Positions 1-7,151 are shown, numbered from the stretch's first letter. The stretch: 7,844 nucleotides of DNA from an uncultured Holophagaceae bacterium (GCA_903876615.1 CAIRAS010000017.1:1-7844), one strand, 5' to 3'. The notes: a model not told the origin generated them from the sequence alone. A program made the numbers and translations.

Positions 1-137
1 ATCGACGCGCCCCCTGGACGTTGAGGCGAAAGCCCGGCGGCTGTCGTGCTGGTCACCCGGCGCGGAGGGCCTGAGGCGCGGCGGCGGGAATCCTCCCACT
101 GCGTTCCTGAAGGCACCGTCGGCACGCCGAGGTAGCT
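1..137. other. GC-rich upstream stretch, no gene assigned
   Basis: I see no convincing gene, tRNA, riboswitch or promoter here. The + frames close with TGA at 22-24 and at 72-74, so either could be the tail of an upstream gene, but only 7 or 23 residues would be visible and neither is recognisable. The third + frame stays open straight into the next gene, which is common at this GC content and not evidence of coding. I looked for the conserved blocks of the lysine (L-box) riboswitch, the expected regulator of such an operon, and for T-box, cobalamin and TPP motifs, and found none I would defend. The only local structures are tiny, for example a 3-bp GAAA-capped hairpin at 25-34 and a 4-bp stem at 86-97. 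No AT-rich -10 element is visible. If the operon promoter is here it is not of a form I recognise. Confidence 0.5.
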
Positions 138-1172
138 ATGAGCGCCCCCCCCGCAGACCCCCGAACCTGGCTGAGCACTCGGCTGGTGGAGCTCTGCTCG
201 GCCGAGACCACCTCGGGCCGGGAGGATGCGGGCCTGCCTGGACTCCGGGCGCTGCTCCAGGAGCTGGGCGCCACCATCGTGGAGCAGCCTGTGGCCCCCG
301 GGCGCACGAACCTGCTGGCCCTGTGGGGTCGGCCCCGGGTGCTGTTCTCCACCCACCTGGACACGGTGCCCCCCTACCTGCCGCCCCACCTCCAGGACGG
401 GGCGATCTGGGGCCGCGGCGCCTGCGACGCCAAAGGCCAGATCATGGCCCAGCTGGGCGCGGTGAAGACCCTGCTGGCGGAAGGTCGCGAGGGCTTCGCC
501 TGGCTGGGCGTGGTGAGCGAGGAGACGGACAGCACCGGCGCCGCCGCGGCCCTGGGTCTGGCGGACCGCCTCCAGGATCTGAAGGCGCTGATCAATGGCG
601 AGCCGACGGAGCTGAAGCTCGCCACCGGCCAGCGCGGCGCCATGCACCTCTGCCTGCACTGCAGCGGCCGGGCCGCCCACAGCGGCAGCCCCCAGCTGGG
701 CGAGAATGCCACCTGGCCCCTGCTGGACTGGCTCCAGCGCCTGCGTGAGCAGCCCCGGGCCGTGGATCCCCAGCTGGGGCCCGAAGTCTGGAACCTGGGC
801 CTCCTGCGGGCTGGCGAAGCCCTCAACTCGGTGCCGGCCTCGGCCGAGGCGCACCTCATGGCCCGGCTGGTGCCCGGCAGCGCCTTCCTGGACGACGTCC
901 GCCGCCTGGCGCCCCCCAATGGCACCGTGGACCTCCGGATGGACGAGCCGCCGGACCTCTATCCTGTCCTGCCCGCCTTCGAGCACGCGGCCATGCCCTT
1001 CGGCTCGGATGCCCCGGCGCTGCGAGTGCTGGTGCCCGACCGTACTGTGGTACTGGCGGGGCCCGGCAGCATCACCGTCGCGCACACCCTCGACGAGCAC
1101 CTCCCCCTGGCCGAGCTTGAGGCCGGGGTCGAACTCAACCGCCGACTGGCGCTGCACTTTCTAGGAGACTGA
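138..1172 (+). CDS. dapE: M20-family metallo-deacylase, probable N-succinyl-LL-diaminopimelate desuccinylase
   Basis: This 344-residue protein is an M20/ArgE-DapE family zinc hydrolase. The full dinuclear metal site is visible: H73 and catalytic D75 in STHLDTVP, bridging D97 in GRGACDAKG, general base E128 and metal ligand E129 in SEETDS, E155 in NGEPT, and H316 in VAHTLDE. H181 (GRAAHSG) marks the inserted dimerisation (lid) domain, about residues 165-270. In the pathway it would hydrolyse N-succinyl-LL-DAP to succinate and LL-DAP in the cytoplasm. That role is inferred from its place in the operon, which has dapD and an aminotransferase but no other deacylase. Sequence alone cannot separate DapE from ArgE, LysK or carboxypeptidase-G2-like relatives, and the protein is shorter than classical DapE (about 375 aa). 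The ATG start at 138 has GAGG at 129-132 with a 5-nt spacer. The stop lies 3 nt before asd, whose Shine-Dalgarno sequence sits inside this gene's end. Confidence 0.8.
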   Translation: MSAPPADPRTWLSTRLVELCSAETTSGREDAGLPGLRALLQELGATIVEQPVAPGRTNLLALWGRPRVLFSTHLDTVPPYLPPHLQDGAIWGRGACDAKGQIMAQLGAVKTLLAEGREGFAWLGVVSEETDSTGAAAALGLADRLQDLKALINGEPTELKLATGQRGAMHLCLHCSGRAAHSGSPQLGENATWPLLDWLQRLREQPRAVDPQLGPEVWNLGLLRAGEALNSVPASAEAHLMARLVPGSAFLDDVRRLAPPNGTVDLRMDEPPDLYPVLPAFEHAAMPFGSDAPALRVLVPDRTVVLAGPGSITVAHTLDEHLPLAELEAGVELNRRLALHFLGD

Positions 1173-1175
1173 ACC

Positions 1176-2231
1176 ATGACCGCGAAAATCCCCGTCACCG
1201 TCCTCGGCGCTACCGGCGTCGTCGGCCAGCGCTTCGTGCGTCGCCTGGCCAACCATCCCCTCTTCCGGGTGGAACACCTCGCGGCCAGCGAGCGCAGCGC
1301 GGGCAAGCGCTACCGCGACGCCTGCGCCTGGCGGCTGGATGGCGAGCCCTACGGCGGCCTGGGCGACCAGATCATGGCCGACGGCACGCCGGAGTTCGCC
1401 CTGTCGCCCGTGGTCTTCAGCGCCCTCGACACCGGCCCGGCCTCGGAGCTCGAGCCCCAGTTCGCCAAGGCGGGCTCCATGGTGTTCTCGAACGCCGGGG
1501 CCTTCCGCATGTCCCCGGAGGTGCCCCTCCTGGTGCCAGAGGTGAATCCCAGCCACCTGGGCCTGCTGGACATCCAGCGCCACCACCACGGCTGGACCGG
1601 CGGCATTGTCACCAACGCCAACTGCACGGCCACCGTGCTGGTCATGGCCCTGGCGCCCCTGCACGAAGCCTTCGGCATCGAGGCCGTGATGATGACCTCC
1701 ATGCAGGCCATCAGCGGCGCGGGCTATCCTGGCGTGCCGAGCCTGGACATCCTGGGCAACGTCATCCCCTTCATCCGCAACGAGGAACCGAAGGTGGAGG
1801 AAGAGACCCCCAAGATGCTGGGCCACTTCAACGGCAAAGTCGTGGTGATGGCCCCCATGCTGGTGAGTGCCCTGTGCCACCGCGTGCCCGTCATTGAGGG
1901 CCACACCGAGGCTGTCAGCGTGCGACTCAAGGGCAACCCCTCCCTGGAAGCCGTGCGCGAGGCCTGGCTGGCCTGGAAGCCCGAGCCCCAGCAGCTGGGT
2001 CTCTTCTCGGCGCCCGCGACGCCCATCCATGTCCACACCCTGGACGACCGTCCCCAGGTGCGCCGGGACGTGGACCGCGACGAAGGCATGAGCGTCCACG
2101 TCGGCCGCCTCCGGACCTGTCCGATCCTGGGCGTGAAGTTCGCCCTGCTCGGCCACAACACCGAGCGCGGCGCCGCCGGCGGCAGCATCCTGAACGCCGA
2201 GCTGGCCCACGCGAAGGGATACCTCCGATGA
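1176..2231 (+). CDS. asd: Aspartate-semialdehyde dehydrogenase, archaeal/fungal type
   Basis: This enzyme reduces aspartyl-4-phosphate to aspartate 4-semialdehyde with NADPH. The 351-residue protein starts with the nucleotide-binding motif GATGVVGQ (11-18), followed by LAASERSAGKRY. The catalytic nucleophile is C150 in TNANCTA, with Q177 in SMQAISGAGYPGVPS and the acid/base histidine at H243 in RVPVIEGHTE. The SGAGYPGVPSLDILGNVIPFI block and the length match the archaeal/fungal class (Methanocaldococcus jannaschii-like) rather than the E. coli or Gram-positive classes. The start at 1176 is supported by AGGAG at 1163-1167, 8 nt upstream. The stop overlaps the lysC start as ATGA, so the two enzymes, which hand over an unstable acyl phosphate, are translationally coupled. 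Catalytic residues are intact and there is no frameshift. Confidence 0.96.
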   Translation: MTAKIPVTVLGATGVVGQRFVRRLANHPLFRVEHLAASERSAGKRYRDACAWRLDGEPYGGLGDQIMADGTPEFALSPVVFSALDTGPASELEPQFAKAGSMVFSNAGAFRMSPEVPLLVPEVNPSHLGLLDIQRHHHGWTGGIVTNANCTATVLVMALAPLHEAFGIEAVMMTSMQAISGAGYPGVPSLDILGNVIPFIRNEEPKVEEETPKMLGHFNGKVVVMAPMLVSALCHRVPVIEGHTEAVSVRLKGNPSLEAVREAWLAWKPEPQQLGLFSAPATPIHVHTLDDRPQVRRDVDRDEGMSVHVGRLRTCPILGVKFALLGHNTERGAAGGSILNAELAHAKGYLR

Positions 2232-3568
2232 TCGTCCTCAAGTTCGGTGGCAGCAGTGTCGCAGACGCAGCCTGCATGCGGCAGGTAGCTAGCCTCGTGG
2301 ACGCGGCCCGGCCGCGCTCCCCGCTGGTGGTGCTGTCGGCCATGGGCAAGACCACGAATGGTCTCTTTGATGCCGCGAAAGCCGCGGAGCGGGGGGACCT
2401 GACCGCGGCCATGGACGGCCAGCGGAAGCTCCTGGCCGCCCACCGCAAGGCCGCGGAGGACCTCTTCGCGGACGGCGTGCCCGAGGCCCTGGACGCGGCC
2501 CTGACCGACCTGTTCGGCGAGCTGGAGCTGCTGCTGCGCGGTGTGGCCATGCTGCGGGAGCTGAGTCCCCGGAGCATGGACGCCGTCGCCTCCCTGGGCG
2601 AGCGGCTCTCCACCCGGCTCTTTTCCGCCTACGTGGAAGGCGCCTGGGTGGATGCCCGGACCGTCATGCAGACGGACGCGGTGTTCGGCGAAGCCGCGCC
2701 CCAAGTGGAAGCGGTCCACGACCTGGCTGGCAAGCACCTGGCCCCCCACCTCGGCCCCGGCCGGGTCGTGGTGACCCAGGGCTACATCGGCGCCACGGAG
2801 GACGGCCTCACCACCACCCTGGGCCGGGGTGGCAGCGACTACTCTGCAGCCCTCTTCGGTGCGGCTCTGCGCGCCGAGGAAGTGCAGATCTGGACGGACG
2901 TGGAAGGCGTGCTCACCTGCGACCCCCGCATCGTGCCCGAGGCCCTGCCCATCTCCGACCTCAGTTTTGCGGAGGCCGCGGAGCTCGCCGCCTTCGGCGC
3001 GAAGGTACTCCATCCCGCCACCATCCAGCCCGCGGTGGAGGCCGGGATTCCCGTCACGGTCCGCCATACGCAGAAGCCCCAGGGCCGCTTCACCACCATC
3101 TCCGCCGAGGTGCAGACGGGGCGACCCATCACCGCCCTGGCCAGCCGGGGGCCAGTCACGGTGCTCACCGTGAGCAGCTCCCGGATGCTGGCCCAGAGCG
3201 GCTTCCTGGCTCGCCTCTTCGAGGTGTTCGGTCGCCGCGAGGTGAGCGTCGATCTGGTGGCCACCGCCGAGGTGAGCGTCTCGCTCACGGTGGAAGCCGA
3301 CGTCCCCCTGAAGGCCCTGCTCCAGGACCTGGCCGTCTTCGCCAAGGTCGAGGTCCACGAGGGGCGGGCCATCATCGCCGCTGTGGGCGAGCGCCTGAAG
3401 TCCACGCCGGGCGTCGGGGCGCAGCTGCTCAGCTCCCTGGGCGACATCAACGTCGAGATGATCAGCATGGGTGCCAACGAGATCAATCTGAGCCTGGTGG
3501 TCAAGCAGGAGAGCACCTCCGAGGCCCTGCGGCGCCTGCACCGGGTGCTGGTCGGGAGCGCCTCTTGA
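2228..3568 (+). CDS. lysC: Monofunctional aspartate kinase, AKIII (LysC) type
   Basis: This enzyme phosphorylates L-aspartate with ATP, the committed step of the aspartate pathway. Its 446 residues match the 449-aa E. coli LysC type rather than the shorter Gram-positive alpha/beta type. The kinase domain (about 1-290) shows KFGGSSV (5-11), E125 in LGERLST, the TLGRGGSDY loop (197-205), WTDVEGVLTCDPR (222-234) and FGAKVLHPAT (256-265). Two C-terminal ACT domains follow (about 310-446). Aligning by eye with E. coli LysC, several residues around its lysine site are kept: M320, F326, L327, S340, V341, D342 and E348, with T354 matching the desensitisation position T352. S321 and S345 are replaced by Q323 and A347. 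Lysine feedback inhibition is therefore likely but not proven. The ATG overlaps the asd stop by 4 nt, with AAGGGA at 2214-2219 as ribosome-binding site. No threonine-sensitive homoserine dehydrogenase domain is fused. Confidence 0.96.
   Translation: MIVLKFGGSSVADAACMRQVASLVDAARPRSPLVVLSAMGKTTNGLFDAAKAAERGDLTAAMDGQRKLLAAHRKAAEDLFADGVPEALDAALTDLFGELELLLRGVAMLRELSPRSMDAVASLGERLSTRLFSAYVEGAWVDARTVMQTDAVFGEAAPQVEAVHDLAGKHLAPHLGPGRVVVTQGYIGATEDGLTTTLGRGGSDYSAALFGAALRAEEVQIWTDVEGVLTCDPRIVPEALPISDLSFAEAAELAAFGAKVLHPATIQPAVEAGIPVTVRHTQKPQGRFTTISAEVQTGRPITALASRGPVTVLTVSSSRMLAQSGFLARLFEVFGRREVSVDLVATAEVSVSLTVEADVPLKALLQDLAVFAKVEVHEGRAIIAAVGERLKSTPGVGAQLLSSLGDINVEMISMGANEINLSLVVKQESTSEALRRLHRVLVGSAS
3554..3558 (+). 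promoter_or_regulatory. Shine-Dalgarno supporting the TTG start of dapB
   Basis: GGGAG lies inside the 3' end of lysC, 6 nt upstream of TTG at 3565. There is no ATG or GTG in this frame at a suitable distance, and the TTGA overlap with the lysC stop mirrors the ATGA overlaps elsewhere in the operon. Together these decide for the rare TTG start. Confidence 0.7.
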
Positions 3569-4287
3569 GCGCCCTGCGCATCGGTCTCTTTGGGCGCGGG
3601 CGGCTGGGTTCGGCCATCGCGGCCGAGGCGACGGCGCCCCTGGCCTGGACCGTGGATATGGGGGAGGCCCCCTCGGGTCCCGCGGATGTGGCCATCGACG
3701 CCAGTGTGGCGGAGGCCGTGGAGGCCCACCTGGCCTGGGCCCTGGAGACCGGCACGGACCTGGTGATTGGCGCCACGGGCTGGTCCCTGCCAGATCTGGA
3801 GCAGCGAGTGGCGGGCCGCATCGGCGTGCTGGCCGCCTCCAACTTCTCGCTCACGGTTGCCCTCATGGCCCGGCTGGCCACGGTCATGGGGCGCTACGCG
3901 GCCCTGGACCCGGCCCGGGACCCCTACCTGCTGGAGCACCACCACCGGCTGAAGGCCGACGCGCCCTCGGGCACCGCCAAGACCCTGGCGGCCGCCGTGC
4001 TGGCGGGCTGTCCCCGCAAGACTGAGTGGACCCTGGGCACCCCGGCCCTGCACCAGCTGAACATCGGCGTGGTGCGGGCGGGTGTCGAGTTTGGCACCCA
4101 CACCGTGGGGCTCGACTCCCCGTCCGAGGTGCTGGAGCTGACCCACACCGCCCGCTCCCGGGCTCCCTTCGCCCAGGGGGCCCTGGTGGCGGCGCGCTGG
4201 CTCCATGGCCGCAAGGGCGTCTTCGGCATGGACGACCTGGCCGCTGACCTGCTGGATCCACTCTTCACCTTTGGAGGCAAGCCATGA
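3565..4287 (+). CDS. dapB: 4-hydroxy-tetrahydrodipicolinate reductase, short form
   Basis: This enzyme reduces the DapA product to tetrahydrodipicolinate using NAD(P)H. The N-terminal Rossmann motif is GRGRLG (10-15), equivalent to the usual GxGRMG. The signature EHHHRLKADAPSGTA (124-138) supplies the catalytic histidine H126 (E. coli H159), H127, and K130 (E. coli K163). IGATGWS (68-74) and ASNFSLTVA (91-99) are the expected dinucleotide and hinge segments, and VRAGVEFGTHTV (170-181) belongs to the tetramerisation/substrate domain. At 240 residues it is shorter than E. coli DapB (273) and resembles the compact Thermotoga-type enzyme: the segment after strand beta-2 is collapsed to about D31-A43. 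E. coli E38-R39, which reads the cofactor ribose/phosphate, is represented only by D31 with no following arginine, so an NADH preference is possible (inference). It starts at TTG and overlaps lysC and dapA by 4 nt each. Confidence 0.94.
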   Translation: MSALRIGLFGRGRLGSAIAAEATAPLAWTVDMGEAPSGPADVAIDASVAEAVEAHLAWALETGTDLVIGATGWSLPDLEQRVAGRIGVLAASNFSLTVALMARLATVMGRYAALDPARDPYLLEHHHRLKADAPSGTAKTLAAAVLAGCPRKTEWTLGTPALHQLNIGVVRAGVEFGTHTVGLDSPSEVLELTHTARSRAPFAQGALVAARWLHGRKGVFGMDDLAADLLDPLFTFGGKP

Positions 4288-5183
4288 CCTTGAACGTCTC
4301 AGGCCTGGCCGTCGCGCTGGCCACGCCTTTCACCCCTGCGGGCGAGGTGGACTTCCCCGCCTTCCGCCGTCTGGTGCGCCACGTGGTTGCGGGCGGCGTG
4401 GACACCCTGGTACCCCTCGGTACTACCGGCGAAGCCCCGACCCTGGTCGAGACCGAGCGGGACGCGATCATCTTGGCCACACTGGAGGGGTGCGGCGGCC
4501 GCCCCGTCGTGGTGGGCACCGGCTCCAATGCCACCCACCGGGCGGTGGCCATGACCCGCCGCGCCCAGGAGCTCGGCGCCGCCGGAGCCCTGGTGGTGAC
4601 GCCCTACTACAACAAGCCCAGCGCCGACGGCCTGGTGGCCCACTTCGCCGCCATCGCCGCCGCCGCGCCGGGCCTGCCCCTCATCGCCTACAACGTGCCG
4701 GGCCGCACGGGCCAGAACATCACCCCCGCAGTCCTCGCCCGCCTCTGGGAGAACCCCCAGGTGGTGGCTGTGAAGGAGTGCAGCGGCAGCCTTGCCCAGG
4801 TGGCGGAGATCGCCCGCACCCTACCCGCCGGCAAGACCCTGCTGGCCGGCGATGACATCCTGGCGGTGCCATCCATCGCGGCTGGCGCCTCGGGCTTGAT
4901 CTCGGTGCTCGGCAATGTGTTGCCGCGGGAGACCGCGGCCATGGTCGCCGCTGCGCTTCGGGGTGACCGGGCCGAAGCCCTCCGCCTGCACCTTCGGCTG
5001 CTGCCCCTCATCGACGCGCTCTTCCTGGAGAGCAACCCCAGCCCGGTGAAAGCCCTGCTCGCTCAGCTCGGCTTCGGGGGGGACGGCCTGCGCCTGCCCC
5101 TCACGCCGGCCTCCGCCGCCACCCGTGTCCGCTTGGCCGAGGCCCTGGCCCTGGCCACCGGTGCCCTGCCTGGAGTCTCCTGA
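4284..5183 (+). CDS. dapA: 4-hydroxy-tetrahydrodipicolinate synthase
   Basis: This class I aldolase condenses pyruvate with aspartate semialdehyde, the branch point toward DAP and lysine. The 299-residue TIM-barrel protein has every catalytic residue: Schiff-base lysine K164 in VAVKEC, Y136 and R141 in AYNVPGRTG, T47-T48 in PLGTTGE, and Y109 in TPYYN. The allosteric lysine site looks altered. Aligning with E. coli DapA, S48 becomes A51, A49 becomes P52, H53 becomes E56, H56 becomes R59 and E84 becomes R86, while N80 (N82) and Y106 (Y108) are kept. Loss of H56 and E84 is typical of lysine-insensitive enzymes, so feedback probably does not act here. The start has GGAGG at 4273-4277, 6 nt from an ATG that overlaps the dapB stop (ATGA). 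Its own stop shares one base with the dapD start (TGATG). Confidence 0.96.
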   Translation: MTLNVSGLAVALATPFTPAGEVDFPAFRRLVRHVVAGGVDTLVPLGTTGEAPTLVETERDAIILATLEGCGGRPVVVGTGSNATHRAVAMTRRAQELGAAGALVVTPYYNKPSADGLVAHFAAIAAAAPGLPLIAYNVPGRTGQNITPAVLARLWENPQVVAVKECSGSLAQVAEIARTLPAGKTLLAGDDILAVPSIAAGASGLISVLGNVLPRETAAMVAAALRGDRAEALRLHLRLLPLIDALFLESNPSPVKALLAQLGFGGDGLRLPLTPASAATRVRLAEALALATGALPGVS

Positions 5184-6004
5184 TGGTCCTCGACATCAAC
5201 ACCATTCGCACCTTCTTCTCCCGGCCCGCTGACGAGGTGCTGGCGGACCCCGAGACGCCGGCCATGCACCAGGTGCTGCTGGTGGCCCTGGAAACGGGCA
5301 TCATCCGGGCCGCTGAGCGGCTCGAGGACGGCACCTGGGAGACCAACACCTGGGTGAAGCAGGCCATCCTCTTTGGCTTCCGGCGCACCAGCCTGGTGGA
5401 GATGGCCGGCCCTGGCTTCCCGATGTTCGACAAGACCGCCTACCCGCCCCGCCACTTCGGCCTGGAGGACGCGGTGCGTCTGGTGCCCGGCGGCAGCGCG
5501 GTGCGGCGGGGCGCCCACATTGCCCGCAGCGTGGTGCTCATGCCACCGGCCTATGTGAACGTAGGCGCCTTTGTGGACGAGGGGACCATGGTGGACAGCC
5601 ACGCGCTGGTGGGCAGCTGCGCCCAGATCGGCAAGCGGGTGCATCTCTCGGCCGCGGCCCAGATCGGCGGCGTGCTGGAGCCAGCGGGCGCCCGGCCCGT
5701 GGTGGTGGAGGACGATGCTTTCGTGGGCGGGCTCGTGGGCCTCTTTGAAGGCATCGTGGTGCGCAAGCGCGCGGTGCTGGCCTCCGGGGTGGTCATCACC
5801 GGCAGCAGCGTGATCTACGACCTGGTGCATGGCCGGGAGCTGCGCCGCGAGGTGCCCGAGGGCGCCGTGGTGGTGCCGGGGTCCCGGCCCGCCTCTGGCG
5901 ACTACGCCCGGAGCCAGGGCCTTCAGCTGGCGGCCCCCTGCATCGTGAAGTACCGCGACGACAAGACCGACGCCGCCACCGCCCTCGAGCAGGCCCTGCG
6001 GTAG
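5183..6004 (+). CDS. dapD: 2,3,4,5-tetrahydropyridine-2,6-dicarboxylate N-succinyltransferase
   Basis: This enzyme transfers succinyl from succinyl-CoA to tetrahydrodipicolinate and commits the pathway to the succinylase branch. Its 273 residues match the usual length (274 in E. coli). An N-terminal helical domain (about 1-95, containing WVKQAILFGFR) is followed by a left-handed beta-helix of hexapeptide repeats (about 105-210) and a short C-terminal part. The core block reads VLMPPAYVNVGAFVDEGTM, then VDSHALVGSCAQIGK and IGGVLEP. Catalytic residues correspond to D138 and E189 (D141 and E189 in the Mycobacterium bovis enzyme literature numbering). The usual GARSEVVEG segment is GGLVGLFEG (182-190), closer to the GGNxGxYEG variant I associate with Bacteroidetes-like DapD. 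The start ATG has GGAG at 5172-5175 with a 7-nt spacer and overlaps the dapA stop by one base. Confidence 0.95.
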   Translation: MVLDINTIRTFFSRPADEVLADPETPAMHQVLLVALETGIIRAAERLEDGTWETNTWVKQAILFGFRRTSLVEMAGPGFPMFDKTAYPPRHFGLEDAVRLVPGGSAVRRGAHIARSVVLMPPAYVNVGAFVDEGTMVDSHALVGSCAQIGKRVHLSAAAQIGGVLEPAGARPVVVEDDAFVGGLVGLFEGIVVRKRAVLASGVVITGSSVIYDLVHGRELRREVPEGAVVVPGSRPASGDYARSQGLQLAAPCIVKYRDDKTDAATALEQALR

Positions 6005-6023
6005 CGGGACCCAGGAACCACAC

Positions 6024-7139
6024 ATGAAAACAGCCTCCCGTCTCTCCCTGTTGAAGCCATCCCCCATCCGGGCGATCACGGACGGCACGCCGCCCGGGGC
6101 CATTCCTCTGGGTCTTGGTGAGCCCACCTGGGACCTGCCGGAGCCCGCGCGCCTGGCCCTGCTCCGGGCCCCCGGCCCCTGCGGCTATGTGCCCCACGCG
6201 GGCCTGACGGATCTCCGCAAGGCGGTGGCGGCCTTCCATGGCGCCACCGTGGACGAGGTGCTGATCACCACGGGTTCCCAGGGGGCGCTCTTCGCCCTCT
6301 TTCAGGCCTGGGTGGAGCCCGGCACCAAGGTGCTGGTGCCGGATCCGGGCTTCGTGGCCTACCCGGCCCTGGCCCACATGGCGGGTGCGGTGCCCGTGCC
6401 CTACGCCCTGTCGCCGGACCGCTTCCGCCTGGATGCCGACGCGCTGCTGCAGGTGCTGGCGGCCACGCCGGACGCCTCGGCCGTGATCCTCAACCTGCCT
6501 TCCAATCCCACCGGCGGCGGCGGGGATCTGGAAGCGCTGCGCCGGGTGGCCGAGGCCTGCGTGGCTCGGGGCCTGCTGCTGATCTCCGACGAGGTCTACC
6601 GGGACCTGCACTTCGGTGTGCGCCCCCCCGGACTGCGGGATGTGACAGACCGTGGGGTGGTGGTGAGCTCGGTCAGCAAGGGGTGGGGCGCCCCCGGCCT
6701 GCGGGTGGGCTGGGCCATCGGCGATCCCGCCTGGCTGACCCCGGCCCGGGTGGTCCACGGCTACGCGGTGACCGGCACGGCCACGCCCGCCCAGTGGGCG
6801 GCCCTGGCCCTCCTCGAGCACTCGGAGGCGATCCTCGCCGAGGCCCGTGACGCCATCCGCGGGCGGTGGGAGGCCCTGGCTGAGGCCCTGCGCGAGCACC
6901 TGGGCCAGACGGTGACGCCGCCGGACGGCACCTTCTACCACTTCATGCCCCTGCCAGAGTCGGCCCATGCGAACCCCCTGGCCTTCGCCCTCAAGCTGCG
7001 GGATGAGGCCAAGGTGGTGCTCATCCCGGGCCTCGCCTTTGGCGAAACTGGCCGCGGCCACGTCCGCCTCAGCTTCGCCGCCACCCCCGAGCAGCTGCGC
7101 GAAGGCGTGAAGCGGCTGGCACCTTACTGGCGTAGCTGA
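6024..7139 (+). CDS. dapC: PLP-dependent class I/II aminotransferase, probable N-succinyl-LL-DAP aminotransferase
   Basis: This 371-residue fold-type I aminotransferase probably transfers an amino group from glutamate to N-succinyl-2-amino-6-oxopimelate, the step between dapD and dapE. PLP-binding residues are all present: Schiff-base lysine K219 in SSVSKGWGAPGLR, N161 in NLPSNPTG, D189 and Y192 in ISDEVY, and R227 in GLRVGW. The substrate-carboxylate arginine is R348 in HVRLSFA. Y55 with the G60...LR pattern forms the N-terminal lid region. The family assignment is secure. The substrate is inferred from position directly after dapD, since aminotransferases of this class are not separable by motif. 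DapL is unlikely because it bypasses dapD and is longer (about 410 aa). The start ATG has AGGAA at 6013-6017, 6 nt upstream. The 19-nt gap after dapD is the widest inside the operon. It is the last gene before the repeat element. Confidence 0.85.
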   Translation: MKTASRLSLLKPSPIRAITDGTPPGAIPLGLGEPTWDLPEPARLALLRAPGPCGYVPHAGLTDLRKAVAAFHGATVDEVLITTGSQGALFALFQAWVEPGTKVLVPDPGFVAYPALAHMAGAVPVPYALSPDRFRLDADALLQVLAATPDASAVILNLPSNPTGGGGDLEALRRVAEACVARGLLLISDEVYRDLHFGVRPPGLRDVTDRGVVVSSVSKGWGAPGLRVGWAIGDPAWLTPARVVHGYAVTGTATPAQWAALALLEHSEAILAEARDAIRGRWEALAEALREHLGQTVTPPDGTFYHFMPLPESAHANPLAFALKLRDEAKVVLIPGLAFGETGRGHVRLSFAATPEQLREGVKRLAPYWRS

Positions 7140-7142
7140 AAA

Positions 7143-7148
7143 AAGGGG
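7143..7148 (+). promoter_or_regulatory. Possible Shine-Dalgarno for the 47-codon ORF
   Basis: AAGGGG differs from AAGGAG at one position and lies 8 nt before the ATG at 7157. It sits directly after the dapC stop and outside the repeat arm. It could be fortuitous. Confidence 0.35.
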
Positions 7149-7151
7149 AAC

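Noticed and set aside
1..137. Lysine riboswitch or other structured leader upstream of the operon
   Set aside because: The L-box conserved blocks could not be found. Fragments such as GGGAATCCTCCC only loosely resemble parts of it and the stems are too short. The leader could also begin before the window.
1161..2210. 349-codon minus-strand open frame opposite asd
   Set aside because: It mirrors asd almost exactly. The + strand protein carries the full GATGxVGQ, NANC and EGHTE signature.
1724..3541. 605-codon open frame on the minus strand across asd and lysC
   Set aside because: It is antisense to two genes with intact catalytic motifs. Its translation is low-complexity, rich in His, Gly, Gln and Arg, and matches no family. 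Long antisense frames are expected at this GC content and codon bias.
2839..4206. 455-codon minus-strand open frame across lysC and dapB
   Set aside because: It is a shadow of well-supported + strand genes. It has no recognisable domain and crosses a real gene junction without any logic.
5796..7061. 421-codon minus-strand open frame opposite dapD and the aminotransferase
   Set aside because: Same compositional artefact: the sequence is low-complexity and no motif is visible.
6024..7139. LL-DAP aminotransferase (DapL)
   Set aside because: dapD and a desuccinylase candidate are in the same operon, and the protein is shorter than DapL. A succinyl-DAP aminotransferase role fits better.
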